From Prostheceraeus crozeri (taxonomy: Eukaryota; Platyhelminthes; Polycladida; Euryleptidae), in contig CAJQUW010005302.1 in assembly GCA_907163375.1 (NCBI GenBank), positions 62,001-126,000 of the forward strand: 64,000 nucleotides of DNA, in the 5' to 3' direction. The position numbers were made by a program, and so were the translations under genes. Positions within the stretch are counted from its first letter, which is position 1, and the number at the start of each line of letters is the position of its first letter. The notes beneath the pieces are model-generated. The model had not been told where the DNA came from. It saw only the letters and a list, made by a program, of their open reading frames with translations, and searched no databases. Shown piece after piece: positions 10,602-21,466 of this stretch.

Positions 10602-11640
10602 AATCCATAGGAGTAGATAATAGTACACTAGAATGGAAGTTTGATATCTTGCCTATGTACAATGATGTCACATGGAAAAATCTATGGTCTGTAGATCAGA
10701 TTCGATCTAAAACATTATTTCATAGTGAAACTGTTTGCCAAGTTGGTTGTGGAAGTTGACACCTAATTACAGGATTTTCATGAAGAGAATTTTAGTGAGA
10801 TGGTGGCATTGTATCATGTGAAATAGGCTACTTATTCCATGGATTAATATACTGTGTCTATTTGTGCCAGTCATTGATAACTATTATACAATTTTCAACA
10901 CTGGAATACGAATTAAAATTTGGTTCACAGAGTCATTGAAAGTGATCGCTGTACTGGGCGGAAGAACATCTCAAGAATTCACTGATAATATTTCTAATTA
11001 TTGGATAATTTCTCGGTCAAGCGGTTAAGAAACTTAGTGCTTTTCTGGAATAAACATATACTGAAAGCTTCTTTACCTACAATCATTTCTCAGATAAATA
11101 GAATGTCGCTGGAACTCTTCAACTAATCATTGAATGACTTATGTGATATAGTGTGATGATATTTTGACAGCTGATATTCGAAAGCATGCAAAGATTTTGA
11201 TATTGTTCAAATGTAAAGAATAGGGGAACTCTTTAAAGTAAAATGAATATCCGAAGGTTTATTGGCCTCTGATTTCAAGCAGGCGTAATGCATGCTCTGT
11301 AAATCGACATTACAAGATGCATATGTGTCTGATTATACTCTTGATAGAGTATAGGAACGATATTTCAAAATGATGAGCGTAGAGAACGTTTAAAAGGATT
11401 TCCTCCTTTGTCATCCTGTTGCCACAGTATTTTGTAAATTCATTATTGCTTTTGTGTACATGATCTTTGGACAAGGGGCAACAATCCAGATCACAAATTG
11501 ACTTGATAAATATAAATGCCAATCAGAAAACTTGGAAACCAGCTCGTACAATTTTTATTTTTCCCCAACTAAGTTCCCCCGGCGTGTGCCATAATTTTCA
11601 TGCAATTTCCATTCTAGGACTTTCTATGGTATCGCTTATT
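10602..11640 (+). repeat. Copy 2 of the 1.03-kb dispersed repeat (inverted relative to 590-1625)
   Basis: It matches the reverse complement of 590-1625 along its length. Similarity stops abruptly at 10602 on the inner side and near 11640 on the outer side, with a possible further short patch beyond a small indel. The ORF equivalent to the 74-codon frame of copy 1 is at about 11371-11593 and carries two stops. A different 81-codon frame (11467-11712) remains open. Copies this similar in opposite orientation 9 kb apart could pair or recombine. Confidence 0.8.
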
Positions 11641-13544
11641 TCTGTCAGAATCTATGACCATCAGAGTTTTGAAGCTGTCACAAATCTGCCTCCATTTGAT
11701 ATGGAATTGTAGATATCAAGAGTATTTCTTGAGATTTCTATGTAGAATTTACTGTTTTAGAGGATGGAAAACTTTCTATGTGTTAATGTATTCCAATGAA
11801 GGAGTGCAACAAAGACTGTTGCACTCTGTGGAGAGCATAAACTTTATTATGGAAGCAATAATCGTGGAGATTATCGCACTGTGAAACATATATCCATTTC
11901 CATTCCGATATCAGACAATATTGGACTTCTCGTGGGAACTCTGAAATTTGGTCTGTACCGTACCCCTTTTCTACTGCGTTCCTCTTTCCATCATTAACTA
12001 ACAACACATTCAAACACAGGGCATAAGAACTTTTAATTTAAACTGTGAAGCTCATTTAAATCTATACAATGTCCCCTGACCAGAGTCAAGACAATCAAGA
12101 ATGCTATAATTGGCATCAGAATTACACACATTGGAAGAACACATGAAGAACTGAATATAGTTCACATTTAAAGGGTACAAGCAGAAATTTGTTTTCGAAT
12201 ATTTCGGAATTCTGCCTGTCTGATCACGATTTGAATTTTAATTTCATTGAATTACTTTTTACAAAAAGTTGAGAGCATCATCGAGTTATTTTTCATTGGT
12301 TTTTTTTAAATTTTTGCAATTTACATTTTACAAACATGCAATTTTACAATGTAGCAAACTATGAGATGATGATAAAGACACATGATTTGTGAAACGAAAG
12401 CTACTATGAAACGCCTGTGAAACTGGTGTCTGAAACTCAGGCAAAACGTTATAAATCTTCTGAAACCAGACAATAACTCGGTAGCATAAATCATCTCAGC
12501 TTTCCTCGGCCGTCATTGTTGATGCGTACTCGTGGAGAGGTTGACATTTAGTGAAAACGTTCTCAACGCTGAATATTCTAAACGTGTATGTGTACCTGTC
12601 TATGACACTTCGTTGGTGAAAGAGCAGCGCTAACTTTACGCGGTGTTCAATTCCCAAAATGCAGCCTTCATTTACAATTGTTCATTTATCGAATCTCAAA
12701 AGATGCAATCACCACACGAGAAATGTATCACATTGAGACTCATCAAGAAGGCAATTGTTGTAGTGAATGGCATTGAAACACACCCAATTATCATAGGATC
12801 CCTGAATCACTTATTGAGAACGGCAATTGACCAAATGCAGTCCTTTTCGAATGATGAACGGGGTCTGGTGTTCTTTGTGGTAAGAAATCAAATCGCCCAT
12901 CTAAAAGTGATATCATTCATGCACGGTTACTTCATATCAGAAAATCTTCGGCTTAATGCGCCGTGTTAATTTACTATATGAAACTAAAGCGCCAACGGCG
13001 ATTTCAGAAAACAAGGAGACTTGATTGCTTATGACATAAATATGCTAGTGATTGACTATAATTCGTAATTCGCTCCTCTCTGATAATTGCTCATAAACTC
13101 AGATTGATAAAGAATTTTTCTGAGCCACTCATGCAAATTTAATTCAAATTCAATATATGAACAATGTCCATGTAACTGTACAGTATAGAAGCTTAGATAA
13201 TTGGGCGTTATAAAGTAAACTAGAGATGGATACCGGGCGATATTTCCGGGTAGGCTTGATCCGGTGACCGACAATCTTCAGGTGCGTGCGGTCTGGAGGC
13301 TGGCTTAAGTAACAGGCAGACAGATTTCAGGCCGCATAATTCCAACCTCTGGCGGGGATTAGGTCGGCTTCAGGTGGATTCACAGGAGGTTCAGGTAACT
13401 TTAATTCAGTGTTCCCAGCCGATGTTTAGGCAGTCATAATGTAAAACTAGAATATTATTTTGGAAATTCTTTTCGAGTGCGAGACTCTGTATAAAACAAT
13501 AAGACAGCCATGTGTTTGGCATAGAATTACAAGATTTGTGTTTG
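11641..13544. other. No confident gene; GC-richer patch at 13230-13420
   Basis: A 108-codon ORF at 12643-12969 contains a possible donor (TTTGTG then GTAAG at 12880) but has no recognisable domain. 13230-13420 is G+C-richer than its surroundings and reiterates TTCAGG at least four times. Otherwise the sequence is unassigned AT-rich DNA. Confidence 0.35.
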
Positions 13545-13840
13545 TCGCATCATCTTGACGCAGAAGTAGAGAAGTCGGTGAGACATTACCTATAGTCTGG
13601 CAGGCGGAACGAATTTCTGGAGGGAACGAAGCCAAAAGTGAGACTTTCACACAGTGATGTACACCCCATGCCTACTTCGAATTGGCACGTCTGCCGAGTT
13701 CTAGTGAGTTCCTCTTCTTGTCAGACAAGACTAAAAAAAAATATTAACCCAATGGGACGCAGATTGAAGTTTTTGGCTGAAATGAAATTTTGCATGTTTT
13801 CTATGATTAAACGAAAAGTACTAAGCCCAGAGTAGAAGGG
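13545..13840 (-). mobile_element. Penelope-like element fragment, minus orientation
   Basis: Inverted, diverged copy of 14085-14360. On the minus strand MKVSLLASFPPEIRSACQTI corresponds to MKVSFSASLPAETHCGCRTT in the other copy. The 5' part shares a non-coding-looking block containing GTCTGACAAGAAGAGGAACT. It is a broken fragment. Confidence 0.55.
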
Positions 13841-14084
13841 CTTAATAATAGAAAGGCAACAATGTTTGGCATGAAATGTCTTCAGGTCATCTCTTATTAT
13901 GTGCATCTGCTATTATCATGCATCAAATCGTCAATGCATGTAAGAATGTGGTTGAAAATGAATGAAATTGCTCAAAATGTTTGTGTTTGCCGACATTAAG
14001 AAGCTCACCAAATCTAAATGTGCTTGGCTTTATAGACAGGGGTGCATGAACATGAAAAGAAATGACCTGAAACATTCCATGTCA

Positions 14085-14770
14085 AAAATTATGACTCTAT
14101 GCTTAGTACTTTTCGTTTAATTAGAGAAAATATACAAAATTTCATTTTAGTCAAAAACTGCAATCTGCGTCCCATTGGATAAACATGTGCTTTTCTTTGA
14201 TCCTGTCTGACAAGAAGAGGAACTCAGCAGAACTCGGCAGACATGCCGATTTGAAGTAGGCATGCGGTGCACATAATTCTGTGAAAGTCTCATTTTCGGC
14301 CTCGTTACCTGCAGAAACTCATTGTGGTTGCCGGACTACTAGCAATGGCTATCCTGCATGGTTTATTCGGAGATATTCAACCGAACATATTCGTCCAACA
14401 CTCGTTTCACAGCCAAGAGTGCAGACAGGAAAGGTTTCTTCAGCATACCTTGCTTTGGGAAGGTAAGTGACGATAAATCTCACAAAGTCAGGAAAGTGTT
14501 TGAACGCGCCTACTTCCACATCAAACCGAACCCTTTTCTACAACATGCTGTCTTGCCAGAAGTCAAAGACCGGGTGCCACCTCTCAACCGAACCAACGTA
14601 ATTCACAATTTCGACTGCTTGCGGAGCAGAAAACGTTGGCACGGCCCGACGCATTGATGAACATTTTTCGAAATGGTTAAAAGGAAACAGAAGCAGCAGA
14701 TCGGCTCCTTAATCGGCCATCATCCGACACCTCCTTGCATGTCCTCGCAGAAAGCATAAGTTCCTATCTC
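14085..14770 (+). mobile_element. Penelope-like element fragment: end of reverse transcriptase and GIY-YIG linker
   Basis: Seen: NGYPAWFIRRYSTEH, then RKGFFSIPCFGKVSDD, KVRKVFERAYFHIKPNPFLQ, KDRVPPLNRTNVIHNFDC, followed by ENVGTARRIDEHFSKWL. Family knowledge: this order (YP..FI, a VR..F stretch, KD..P, NV.Y.F.C, then G.TARR and H) matches the passage from the end of the Penelope-like reverse transcriptase into its GIY-YIG nuclease. It is split over frames and broken in a few places. The first 270 bp are also present inverted at 13545-13840, so the pair could form a long stem with about 250 bp between. Confidence 0.7.
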
Positions 14771-16266
14771 TCAAAATGTAGTGGTAAATTTGAACTCGCC
14801 ATCCATTCTTACCAAAGCTTAGAGACGCAGTTTGTCTTTATTTTATCTCATCCTTAACTTAAGTTAAAATTTAGAACCATAAAACACCTAATGATGCTTT
14901 TCAATTAGCCTACAATATGTATCCATGTATGCAAATATACACGTATATACGTTCGAGCACGGTGCGAGATAATTCCATCTAATTTCCCCATTCATGGCAT
15001 TTTCGGGCAATAATGCGTACATTCATTCTCAAGTGTTATGAATAGTCTTACATTATCAAGGCAAATCATGTTGTGATTTTATAAGTAAGATCGCTCGCGG
15101 TAAATCGGAAGTATTTGGGCAGCGAAAGAGTTAATTTGAGGATTTCCTTTTCAGCCTGTCTCTATATAACCATTATGATCAAGAGGTTTAATGTGAAACC
15201 CACAATGCTTGTTTATTTTAATCTTCTATTGCCAACTACGCAAACTATCATCTGCACTCGCTGAAGAGCGTCTCATGAAGTACTTTCAACACGACAGATA
15301 CTTGGTATTGAATAACATGCCCCACATCCTTTCTTCCACGAACCACAGGCTCCCTGTGAGATCGTTGTTGTTACTTTTTGATAGATCTAGTTTCAACCTA
15401 ACGATCGTCTGTCCTGGACAGTATACACTAAAAATTTGTCGAATTTGTATCAAAATTTCATGCTTAACAAAATGTTGCCAGAATATCAGCGTATTCACTC
15501 TTTCAGCGCATCTTGAGCGTTGAATCTATTGTTCTTAAAGCCTTAATTTTCATGTAAGTTGTTCGTGAGTGCTGCCTCATTAAAAAGGTGCTCATTTTGG
15601 AGATTTGCAATGAAATTAGCACTATTGGTATCGTGAAATTGAGAGGGGGGGCTTTCTCTGAAAAGTATACCTATACATATGTCTAATGATTCTCTTAGCC
15701 TATGCCACAAAACATTGTACCTTAAAGTCCTTCGATTGCCACAACCCCGGTATCTAATGAAAGCCCCTGTCTTTGTTCACTACCTTATAGAATATGGTAG
15801 TTATCTTTTCATCCTACCTTAAACGTTATATTTGACAATTGAACTGAGAGCTTATTAGCAATTATCTAAATTTACTTCCTTTCATCAAGATAAATACAAC
15901 ACTCAAAAAACAGAGCTTTCGATTTGCTTTTAAAAAATCTTTCTAATGTAAATTCAATTACTCTTTACAGAATGCATAGGTATTTTAAAAAATCTCTACA
16001 GCTATGCTTCTGACCGAGGGATCAACCAAAATGCAATGGTTTACAAGAGTAAGCAAGTAGAAGTTTGTTCTTAGAATGAAAATCATGTAATACAAGAAAC
16101 ATGTAAGTCAGATGGGGGTTGTCGAAAACTAAATTATCAGAATAAGTCATTGAAAATATCACAATCATGCAAACTATACAAAATAATTACAATTCAATCA
16201 CAATAGATATTGTTCATAATGATACATGCCCAGGGAATAAAAGAATGCAAACGTCTTGATGTCCTA
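14771..16266. other. No gene recognised
   Basis: It contains a 104-codon ORF at 15209-15523 with no recognisable domain and an overlapping antisense frame of 70 codons; neither has coding support. The DNA is otherwise AT-rich and unassigned. Confidence 0.4.
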
Positions 16267-17576
16267 CGAGGGCTGTCTCAAAAGTAATGCAATTGTGATT
16301 GTGTGCACGGCTGTGGCAGCGAGTAGAGATATCTATGCTGTTGATTGCGATTATTGATTCGCAATGAACAAATAGAGAGTGTTGATCATGAATGAGTGTT
16401 GAATTTTGTTAACGGATACGCTCTTAAAGGTAATATCGATTTCTTCTCTAATTACTTGTATTTGTGTCTCGCCGAAGTTGATCACTGCCATGGAATTTTC
16501 TAAAGAAAATTTGAGATTTTACGTTTGGATGCGTTTCCAATATGAAGAGAGTCCAACTGCTATCTTTGAACAATTCAAAGAAACCCTACCCGTTGAAAAA
16601 TGTCCCTCGTACGCAACAATATCGAGATGGTGCGGAGACTTCAAGACTGGTGATCGCCAGACCCTCTCGGACGCTGGTCGCAGTGGACGCCCTCGATCTT
16701 CGACAGATGCAGACAATGTCACGCGTGTTGAAAATCTTCTCAGAACCGACAGGCGGTTAACTGTTCGTGAGATGGAAGACAGCCTTAACCTGTCAAGATC
16801 CTCAGTCCATCGCATTGTGACAGAGCAATTGCACATGAAGAAACTGTGCTCAAGATGGGTGCCACACATTTTGAAAAGTGAAGAGAAAGAACGAAGGGTT
16901 GACTGTGCGCGTATGATGCTGGACATTTTGAATAGACGTCAGAACTTCGTGATCACTGGCGATGAAAGTTGGTTCATGTTTCACCAAGGCGCCAACAAAC
17001 TGCAAAACATGGTCTGGCTGTTCGACGACGAACAAGTTGCGAGACACATCTTCATCAGCAGAAATGGGCCATTGCTTATCAAAATGTTATCTGATGGTGG
17101 TCATGTCAATGCAACCTATTACCGAGAAGAGATTTTACAAAGAAGAACTGTTGAGACCTACTGAGAACTCGAAAGTGAATGGAAGGAGACCGATGCTTGA
17201 GCAGTACCACAACGCATCCAGTCATACCGCCGCAAAAGTGAAGACTTTTTGGAATCTAGTGAGGTTAGAACTGCACCCCATCCTCCATATTCACCCGATC
17301 TGGCACCTCTTGACTTCTGGGTGTTTCCCCGATTGAAGGAAGACCTCGCAGGAACATCCTTTGAGCGCCATCAGGACCTGGGAAGAGCCATAAATCAGAG
17401 ACTGAAGAGCTATGGTGAAGAATGGTATGCAGCTTGTTGCGTGAAGTGGTGTGAAAGACTTCAGAAGTGTATTGAGCAACAGGGATATTATGTTAAGGAC
17501 TAAGACAGTGATTTCTTTTTTCTTTTGAAATATAGTTTTCACAGTACAAATTGCATTATTTTTGGGACAGCCCTCG
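16267..17576 (+). mobile_element. Mariner transposon, full length with both ends
   Basis: The left end CGAGGGCTGTCTCAAAAGTA (16267) and the right end at 17576 are inverted repeats of about 27 bp with two mismatches. Each is flanked by TA (16265-16266, 17577-17578). The length, 1310 bp, is typical of mariner. It encodes the damaged transposase at 16490-17503. Confidence 0.95.
16490..17503 (+). pseudogene. Mariner (DD34D) transposase, broken
   Basis: Seen: ATG 16490 (MEFSKENLRFYVWMRFQYEE) leads into the helix-turn-helix region, LSDAGRSGRPRS, LRTDRRLTVREMED, then the mariner linker motif WVPHILKSEEKERRVDC and the first catalytic Asp in GDESWFMFH. Near 17140 the frame shifts by one, the passage RRPMLEQYHNASSHTAAKV is read in that frame, and near 17255 it shifts back to the first frame for HPPYSPDLAPLDFWVFPRLK (third Asp) to the stop at 17501-17503. 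The family's second Asp, normally in HDNA, is His here (YHNA). So the gene has two compensating frame changes plus loss of a catalytic residue. Overall length matches a normal mariner enzyme of about 340 residues. Start chosen because it gives the canonical N-terminus; an upstream in-frame ATG at 16406 has no family support. Confidence 0.92.
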
Positions 17577-17870
17577 TAACATCGGGTAAGCATAAACGAC
17601 CGCTACGTGGTAACCGCTTCGAAATGCTATCATGCCGTTGCTACACTTTCACAATTTCTAAAATGCTTGATACAACGATCTCCCTGACAAAATTTATAGA
17701 TGGAAAATCGACACACGAGCAGTCACTGCCACAAATTAGACGATGGCTACGTCTATGAAACTAATTGTTGTCTAATTTATCCTCGATCCCTTTAGGAAGA
17801 TAGAAAAATAGGGGTGAGGCATACAACAACAGACATAATGAGAGATCTATACACAATTATAAGCTGATGT

Positions 17871-18190
17871 CTAGAAATAACAGACTTGAGTACTCTTAAT
17901 CACATATAAACGCTGAGACGCCAGCTTAAAAACTTCATCAAAATGGTAGTTCCATTTCATTTCGTCAGTCCAATGAACACCCAAAATCTTTAAATGATTA
18001 ACAAGTGGAACATTTTGATACTCTACAAATTCAACGAGACTGCGTCGAAAAATAATTTGCTTCAACTTGGTCAAATTCAGTAGCATTTTAGTCAATCCAA
18101 TCAATTACATCACAAAAATTGTTGGGATTCAAATCATCAAATACAGCCTCAACAAGGCTCATCTGCATGAAGCATGATCTTGGACTCAGA
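17871..18190 (-). pseudogene. LINE reverse transcriptase fragment (jockey/CR1/L2-like)
   Basis: Seen on the minus strand: FDDLNPNNFCDVIDWID, then a stop-containing join, MLLNLTKLKQIIFRRSL, then VNHLKILGVHWTDEMKWNYH and FDEVFKLASQRLYVIK. Family knowledge: a stretch ending in LN..K.K.I.FRR followed by LGV..(s/t)D..KW..H and ASQRLY is the end of the palm and the thumb of non-LTR reverse transcriptases. The YADD catalytic box that should precede it is not recognisable. It is a 5'-truncated scrap; no 3' tail or A-rich end was found. Clade assignment is tentative. Confidence 0.7.
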
Positions 18191-21100
18191 AGATACCTGC
18201 AAGAGACCCCATAAAACAGGCAGTCGTAGCATAGTGATTGCAAAAGTTGTTTTTGATGAATTTGTTGACGTTTTACTTTATCGACGAGATCATGAATAAC
18301 TGTATAATATATTGTTCTGGCATACGTAGTAGGCCTACTATAATTTCTTGATTCAGTTTTAGAAAAATGATGTCACAATGTTTTTAAAATGTTTCTTGGT
18401 AAATAAAATACCTAATACATGCTTTGTACAAGAAACTATTGTACGTTTACATGAATCTACAAGACGCATGTTAACAGTGAAATTTCATATTAATCATGCT
18501 TGACTACTTGTAATAACATCCCTCAAAACTACTACACACATCTGTTATTTATTTTCAAACATGTAACTGTAGAATGTGTTGTTTCTGCAAAGAGTATTCG
18601 GTTTCTACAGTCGGTAAAGATGATTGCTGATCAAATTCGCAATTCAAGGTCAGTTGAACTTTATTTGAACTCTGCTGTTAGAAATATTCCTTTCCATCAT
18701 AAATTTATTTTAATATCAATCAGAGAAAACTACACATAGTGCGCACATTAATGAGAGTTTCTCATAAATAACCAGAATTGATTAAACAATGTCAGAACTT
18801 CAAATTTTCATTGTTGGATGTTGTAATTAATGGACTTGTCTCTTTGGTCAAGCGGTAGATCAAAGAGATGATACTGGGATTTTCTTCATATAATGAATTG
18901 ACTATTTCCTTAGGAAAAATGTCAAAACCTTGCTTCCCTTAAGCAATCCAGATGGTTGTGAGAAAGAATCTCAATACGTGGTTCTAACTGATCAATTGGC
19001 AAATTATCGTCGGTGCCAGAATGTCTGGAAGAATAGCGTCACAAAATATTCCCAATATTAACAAAATGAACTGAAGGCAGAACACATGAAGTAAAATATC
19101 TTCGTGAACAGCTGTGCGGGCACAAACATGACGCTTTTCGGCACTATTGAATACTCAGGAAATATAATGCATTCAAATAGATATACATATAAGAAATGAA
19201 TGAAATACAAAGTGGCAGATGACAATTCGAAATGAAACCGGTTGAAAAGTGAATAAAAAAACCATTTTTAGTTCCGTTACCGATTTCACTTCAACGTGGA
19301 GGCTTTTCAAAAGGAATGAATTTATTACAAAATAGGACTGTATACAAATTCAAAATTTGCGCGTTAGGACTCAATTTGTAGATAGGAGCCGCTGGGAATT
19401 TAATCATTAAGTTATTGGCACATATAGAGATGTGTCGGCTCATGTTTAGTATAACATATTTTGCATGTGTTATTTCTAGTCTATATACTGCTTAACTGTT
19501 TCTAAACATGTCACCTGTTTGCCCAAGATAGATTTCGTGACATCCTTCGCAATATTATAAGATAGATAACATTTCTCCTCTAGCAATTCATGTTGCTCTT
19601 AACATAAAACGTTCTCACTTGGCCATCTACAACAAGACTCAGTTCTTTTCCTGTTATCAAAGTCGAACAGGCTTGGTATTTGGATTCATTGCACTTTTCA
19701 ATTCCTGTGATCGTTATTCTGTTATTACTTCTCAATAACTTCCCATTCCTTCTCGATGTACATGTATATAAATAGTTTATAATAAATATAAGTTTAATTT
19801 GGAATGGCATTTTTACACAATTTTCAAGTAAAAATTCATTTTAAACTTGTCTTAACGTCATATCTTCAACAATTATGCTTTTTATTCATGAGTTTATTTT
19901 GTTACAGAAATGCGAATTCCCCAAAGCAATCATTTAACTCTTGAATTATGCACAATACTAAATGACAACAGTAATTTCAACCAAACTTCAGCGTAGCGAA
20001 TGCTGTATGGATGCCGCCCAACTAGTGGCTGGCACAGGGGTGTCACGGTGCTGTCAAATTAGGCAGTGTATAGAAGTAAATATGCAATTCCAATCATAAT
20101 GTGGTGTTGAATTAAATAAAATGAATCTAGTATAGAATAACTAAATAAAAATTAACCTAAATGGGTGCTGTATTGATATACGATATTATGCATGTCATGA
20201 TAATCGCTTCCACTGCGAATAGTGAATTCCTGTAATATTAGACGAAGTGGATCTAAGTAAATAATTTGAAGATGATTTATGAGCTAAGGCGCAATACTTT
20301 TAAGTCCGTGGTATTCAGTCAAATGGGCAATGAATAATTAATCGATGTGAAACATGCCGCGCGTAAGTAACTGTAGATCAATATTCTCCTTTTCAGAACA
20401 TATAAAACGTAGGTTATTTGTTCGACTACTACAAACATTAGCCTAGTTTTTTAGTAATAGGCATCATATTTTGATCTTAATAACAATATGATGCATTCAC
20501 TTGAATAATCGCCCAGTCCCAAACAACCGCATAACCACTAATAATCGCTCCCATAGAACAAAAACTCATGAGCGAAAACCATCAACTTTGAAGATGCTTT
20601 CTCAGTGATACCATTCGTAACTTATTCACATATCTCTACATATTTTCATATGTTCACACGATGATTGAATATTAATCTAATCAAAAAACTTTCACATGGA
20701 GATAGTATTAAGATTTGAAGCAATCTCTCAAAATGATCTAAATTCCTTCTGACTGAATTGAATATTGTTTTGATTACACATTTGAAATACGAAACCAAAT
20801 CTATAAATATTCTAAAAATCTTTTGAGATATTACTTTTGAAAAATCCTCATTTATTGCTAGATGTTGAATGACATTCCGGATATCATTGCGATCACAAGG
20901 AGTTGAAATCTTGTCATTAATAGAATGGTATAGTGTTTCATTCATCGCTCAAGGAGTTTGGGATAGAAATGAGAAAATGCAAAAGAATACAAATATTCCC
21001 AGACATTAAATCGACATTTGAAGATTCGTTGCTTTATCAATCAACCTGCAACGCACTGATATGGCAATATCGAGTAAACTATTAATGTCCTTTAGGAAAC

Positions 21101-21466
21101 TGTTCTGAAATTGTGTTGATATAATGCGTCTGGTTTTTCCGATTAGCGAAATTGTCATTAATAGTCATTTTGCTCATCACCATATGGCAAAATGAATACA
21201 CGAAATAATAACATTGTCTTCACTAGAGCAAAGATAAGAATGACATTTTACGAGGATTTGCTGTTTATGGTCTCAATGACATTGAAATATTGCAATTAGC
21301 CGTTGTGATTTCAAGAAATGTGATTGAAATGAGTTTCGAAATTTAGTGGAAATTGAAGTTAGTGCTTTCAGCAAATTTGCCTATCAGATCACTCAAAGAT
21401 GCCGCTTTGTTAGATAGTAATCAATGCTTCGAAGTATTAACAATTTTCTATTTTTTTCCATTTCTA
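18191..21466. other. No gene recognised
   Basis: 3.3 kb of AT-rich DNA with only short open frames. 20493-20528 shares a 36-bp word (about 4 mismatches, opposite strand) with 58036-58071, centred on GACTGGGCGATTATTC. A hairpin near 18838-18875 contains a tRNA-A-box-like word but no tRNA (see rejected items). Confidence 0.45.

Noticed and set aside
12643-12969. 108-codon ORF
   Set aside because: No domain, with an internal donor-like site only; could be chance.
16519-16926. 135-codon ORF on minus
   Set aside because: Antisense shadow of the mariner transposase.
18838-18875. tRNA-like word GGTCAAGCGGTAGATC in a hairpin
   Set aside because: ATCTCTTTG/CAAAGAGAT pairs around it, but no anticodon or T arms can be drawn.
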